From positions 1 through 10,626 of the forward strand of contig CALGUD010000008.1 of the NCBI GenBank assembly GCA_937901915.1: a DNA stretch of 10,626 nucleotides, read 5' to 3'. Shown here piece by piece: positions 8,215 to 10,626 of the stretch; position 1 is the stretch's first letter, and every line of letters starts with the position of its first letter. The stretch is from an uncultured Flavobacteriaceae bacterium (GTDB taxonomy: Bacteria; Bacteroidota; Bacteroidia; Flavobacteriales; Flavobacteriaceae). Under the pieces are notes generated by a model. It saw nothing but the letters and a program-made list of their open reading frames with translations, was not told the origin of the DNA and did not search any database. The position numbers were made by a program, and so were the translations under genes.

Positions 8215-9564
8215 ATGAAATGCAAATATCAAATTTCTATTAAAATAGCATTAATTGTTTTTTCAATCGGCTATTCTTTTGCTCAAAATCCTCTCATCAA
8301 TGATCAGTTTACGGCTGATCCATCTGCCAGGGTTTTTGATGACAAAGTATACGTGTATCCTTCTCACGATATCCTGGCTACTGAAGGAAAGGGCCGTGTT
8401 GGTTGGTTTGCCATGGAAGATTACCATGTGTTTTCTTCAGAAAATCTTACTGACTGGAAGGATCATGGTGTTATAGTTCATCAAAATAAAGTTCCTTGGG
8501 TGAGGCCGGAAAGTTATAGTATGTGGGCACCCGATGCTATTGAAAGAAACGGCAAATATTATTTCTATTTTCCCACTTCACCAAAAGATACTGTAGCGTA
8601 TGGCAGAGGTTTTAGAATTGGGGTAGCGGTAGCCGATAAACCTGAAGGACCTTTTGCTCCCGAAGCAGAACCCATTAAAGATGTACGCGGAATTGACCCT
8701 AATGTTTTTATAGATAAAGACGGGCAAGCTTACCTTTATTGGTCTGCCGGTAATATTTATGGTGCTAAGTTAAAAGAAAATATGTTGGAACTTGATTCTG
8801 AAGTAGTAACTCTGGCAGATCTTCCAACTGAAGGTTTAAAAGAAGGACCTTATGTTTTTGAAAGAAACGGAATCTATTACCTCACATATCCTCATGTAGA
8901 AAATGAAACGGAACGATTGGAGTATGGTATTTCGGATAACCCTTTGGGGCCATTTAAAGTAACCGGTGTAATCATGGATGAATCTCCAACGGGTTGCTGG
9001 ACAAATCATCAGTCTATCATCAACTTTAAAAACCAGTGGTATTTATTTTATCACCATAATGATTATTCCCCCGATTTTGATAAAGCAAGGTCAATAAGGG
9101 CCGATAGTATGTTTTTTAATGCGGATGGTACCATTCAAAAGGTTATTCCCACATTAAGAGGTATTGGTGTATCCGAAGCCACGAATAAAATTCAGATTGA
9201 CAGATACAGTAAAAAAAGTGAAGATGGTGCATCCATAGCATTTTTAGATACTTTAAATACTTTTAAAGGATGGAAAACCATCTTTAATAAATCAGGAGCA
9301 TGGGTGCAATACAATAGTGTGGATTTTGGAAAGAAAACTCTAAAGTCTGTTATCGTCAAAGCACAATCAAAATCAGGAGGCTCTCTGGAAATAAGACAAA
9401 ACAATAAAGATGGTAAAGTAATTGCCAAAATAAAGATCCCTAAAAGTAAGGATTGGAAAGAAACAAAATCAACTTTAATGAAATTTGAAGCCGGTATTCA
9501 AAACCTGTTTCTTGTCGCCAAAGATGACAATGAAATTGAAATTGATTGGATAAAATTTGAATAA
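8215..9564 (+). CDS. GH43 glycosidase with C-terminal CBM6-like domain
   Basis: 449 residues. The signal peptide (1-23) ends SFAQ. The five-bladed GH43 propeller spans about 26-320 with the full catalytic triad: general base Asp35 in TADPSARVF, pKa modulator Asp161 in GIDPNVFIDKDG, and general acid Glu210 in LKEGPYVFE. MWAPDAIERNGKYYFYFP (103-120) is a typical second-blade motif. From about 322 to the end lies a beta-sandwich resembling CBM6: GAWVQYNSVDFG, GGSLEIRQ and the ending EIEIDWIKFE. The domain order differs from the two other GH43 genes in the window, which belong to another GH43 branch. Likely role: exo-removal of alpha-L-arabinofuranose or beta-xylose, with the CBM6 either binding glycan or packing on the propeller. 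The 11-base gap from GH97 indicates co-transcription and possibly coupled translation. Confidence 0.93.
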   Translation: MKCKYQISIKIALIVFSIGYSFAQNPLINDQFTADPSARVFDDKVYVYPSHDILATEGKGRVGWFAMEDYHVFSSENLTDWKDHGVIVHQNKVPWVRPESYSMWAPDAIERNGKYYFYFPTSPKDTVAYGRGFRIGVAVADKPEGPFAPEAEPIKDVRGIDPNVFIDKDGQAYLYWSAGNIYGAKLKENMLELDSEVVTLADLPTEGLKEGPYVFERNGIYYLTYPHVENETERLEYGISDNPLGPFKVTGVIMDESPTGCWTNHQSIINFKNQWYLFYHHNDYSPDFDKARSIRADSMFFNADGTIQKVIPTLRGIGVSEATNKIQIDRYSKKSEDGASIAFLDTLNTFKGWKTIFNKSGAWVQYNSVDFGKKTLKSVIVKAQSKSGGSLEIRQNNKDGKVIAKIKIPKSKDWKETKSTLMKFEAGIQNLFLVAKDDNEIEIDWIKFE

Positions 9565-9623
9565 ATATTTTTTTAAAATAGGTTTTAACCAAACCATTAA
9601 TCATATAATAAATAATACATGTT
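9565..9623 (+). other. 59-base AT-rich gap, no recognised signal
   Basis: The gap contains a T-run at 9567-9573 and a small dyad (GGTTT at 9581-9585 with AAACC at 9591-9595). The T-run comes before rather than after the stem, so this is not a convincing intrinsic terminator. An ATG at 9619 meets a stop two codons later and is not a gene start. Confidence 0.4.
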
Positions 9624-10283
9624 ATGAAAAATAAGCAAATAATTTTTTTATCATTATGCCTTGCTTTCTTTTCCTTTACAGGAAACAGCCAGAATAAAAC
9701 AAAAAAGAAAACAGTGCCAAATCCCCCTGTTTTTAAAAGTGTAGTATATGAGGGAAATGATCAGGTTTATAAAGACTTCCCTTTAGAAGATGATGAATTT
9801 TACAGTCCTATTTTACAAGGATGTTATCCGGATCCTGCCATTACCAGAAAAGGGGATGATTATTATATGGTTTGTTCTTCATTTGCCATGTTCCCGGGAG
9901 TGCCAATTTTTCATTCAAAAGATTTGGTTAACTGGACCGACCTGGGAGGTGTTTTAGATGATGTCTCCGAATTCAATCCCCACAATACAGGTATTAGTCA
10001 AGGCGTTTATGCTCCGGGCATCACTTACAACCCGCACAATGATACGTTTTACATGATTGTTACGGCATTTTCAGGTGGTCTTGGAAATATTATTGTAAAA
10101 ACAAAAGATCCGATGAAAGGTTGGGGAAGCCCTATAAAACTTGATTTTGGAGGTATTGACCCTTCCATTTTTTTTGATGATGATGGGAAAACTTATATGA
10201 TTTATGGCGCAGGGAACATTACATTAGTAGAATTAAAATCTGACCTCTCCGGCATTAAGAAGATAGGAAGCACAATATTATAA
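9624..10283 (+). CDS. GH43, 5' fragment up to the frameshift stop
   Basis: 219 residues. A signal peptide (about 1-23, ending GNSQ) is followed by a lysine-rich stretch and then the propeller. The general base is Asp70 in CYPDPAI and the pKa modulator is Asp179 in GIDPSIFFDDDG. SFAMFPGVPIFHSKDLVNW (86-104) is the usual first-blade GH43 sequence. The general-acid Glu is absent because the frame stops at residue 219, roughly halfway through the propeller. The start at 9624 is chosen because it gives the signal peptide; the gap of 59 bases to the previous gene suggests the same operon. Confidence 0.85.
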   Translation: MKNKQIIFLSLCLAFFSFTGNSQNKTKKKTVPNPPVFKSVVYEGNDQVYKDFPLEDDEFYSPILQGCYPDPAITRKGDDYYMVCSSFAMFPGVPIFHSKDLVNWTDLGGVLDDVSEFNPHNTGISQGVYAPGITYNPHNDTFYMIVTAFSGGLGNIIVKTKDPMKGWGSPIKLDFGGIDPSIFFDDDGKTYMIYGAGNITLVELKSDLSGIKKIGSTIL

Positions 10284-10626
10284 TAGAAAATGCAAGTAAG
10301 GTTGCTTCTGATAAAATAATGTTACCTGCAGAAGGATCACAAATGATAAAACATAACGGCTATTACTATATATTTAACATAGTTTGGCCACCCAATGATA
10401 TGAGAACTGTAATCGCACATCGTGCAAAAGAAATAACAGGACCATATGAAGGGAAAGTAATTCTTAAAGACAGAGGAATTGCTCAAGGAAGCATTATAGA
10501 TACTCCAGAGGGAGACTGGTATGCGTATATGTTTAGAGATAATGGTTCAGTAGGACGAATTCCCTACTTAATACCAATGAAATGGGCTGATAATTGGCCT
10601 GTATTTGGTGAAAATGGAGTTGTACC
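10283..10626 (+). CDS. GH43, 3' fragment after the frameshift (open at window end)
   Basis: This frame continues the protein of the fragment starting at 9624. It carries the missing general-acid Glu in LPAEGSQM (codon 10331-10333), IIDTPEGDWYAYMFRD, and VGRIPYLIPMKW, each matching the left-end GH43. The first in-frame ATG after the break is at 10319, so an automatic caller may start a separate gene there, but that product would lack a signal peptide and the first half of the propeller. No stop occurs before the window ends. Confidence 0.82.
   Translation, partial: MENASKVASDKIMLPAEGSQMIKHNGYYYIFNIVWPPNDMRTVIAHRAKEITGPYEGKVILKDRGIAQGSIIDTPEGDWYAYMFRDNGSVGRIPYLIPMKWADNWPVFGENGVV

Larger units (their letters stand above)
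9624..10626 (+). pseudogene. Frameshifted GH43 gene, whole visible extent
   Basis: Two adjacent reading frames together encode one GH43 protein. The frame from 9624 stops at 10281-10283 (TAA, followed at once by TAG). The homologous protein continues at 10283 as IENAS and remains open to the window end. Alignment to the paralogue at the left end is ungapped (IKKIGSTIL then IENAS against VKEGTERVL then IENAS) if the bases TA at about 10281-10282 are treated as an insertion. Conserved motifs after the break are intact, so the lesion is recent or is an assembly error. If real, the product ends before the general acid and should be inactive. The C-terminal domain lies outside. Confidence 0.8.

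Noticed and set aside
9581..9595. Stem GGTTT/AAACC as a terminator after the CBM6-bearing GH43
   Set aside because: The stem is five weak pairs and the T-run precedes it on the + strand instead of following it.
10271..10290. Programmed ribosomal frameshift joining the two GH43 halves
   Set aside because: No X-XXY-YYZ slippery heptamer or following strong hairpin is visible, and GH43 enzymes are not known to use recoding; a simple indel explains it.
10319..10626. Independent short gene starting at ATG 10319
   Set aside because: Homology to the left-end GH43 continues without interruption from before the frameshift, so this is the rest of the same gene.

Overview
The window is a run of six same-strand genes for secreted carbohydrate-active enzymes, typical of the enzyme section of a polysaccharide utilisation locus (PUL) in a Bacteroidota genome, most likely class Flavobacteriia. 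The base composition is AT-rich. Start codons follow A/T-rich leaders without a clear Shine-Dalgarno sequence. Most of the precursor proteins begin with short signal peptides ending in SQ, AQ or SQN. No SusC/SusD pair, regulator, sulfatase, transporter, RNA gene, CRISPR array or insertion sequence is visible, so the rest of the locus lies outside. No Bacteroidota-type promoter (TAnnTTTG) is obvious in any gap, which fits one long transcript.

Layout: (1) 1-1170, 3' part of a GH43 with a C-terminal concanavalin-A-like domain; (2) 1197-3593, a DUF1680 beta-L-arabinofuranosidase (GH127/GH146, GH146-like in length and tail); (3) 3600-3703, a short broken signal-peptide ORF that looks like the remnant of another secreted gene; (4) 3728-6148, GH95; (5) 6145-6228, a 27-codon ORF of unknown status overlapping the GH95 stop; (6) 6269-8203, GH97 of the retaining type; (7) 8215-9564, GH43 with a C-terminal CBM6-like domain; (8) 9624-10626, a second GH43 like gene 1, disrupted by a frameshift near 10281 and running off the window end.

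How they fit together (inference): the set is exo-acting and biased to arabinose and L-sugar side chains. The GH43 enzymes would remove alpha-L-arabinofuranose or beta-xylose, the DUF1680 enzyme beta-L-arabinofuranose, the GH95 alpha-L-galactose or alpha-L-fucose, and the GH97 alpha-D-galactose or beta-L-arabinopyranose. This suits a heavily decorated plant-type hemicellulose such as complex glucuronoarabinoxylan, or an arabinose-rich pectin or glycoprotein glycan. None of the ends looks like a type IX secretion C-terminal domain and no lipobox is seen, so periplasmic action on imported oligosaccharides is most likely.

I do not see a wholly new system. The most notable points are the Thr in the GH95 position that separates L-galactosidases from L-fucosidases, the recent-looking two-base lesion in the last GH43, and coding debris in the two largest gaps, on either side of the GH95 gene.
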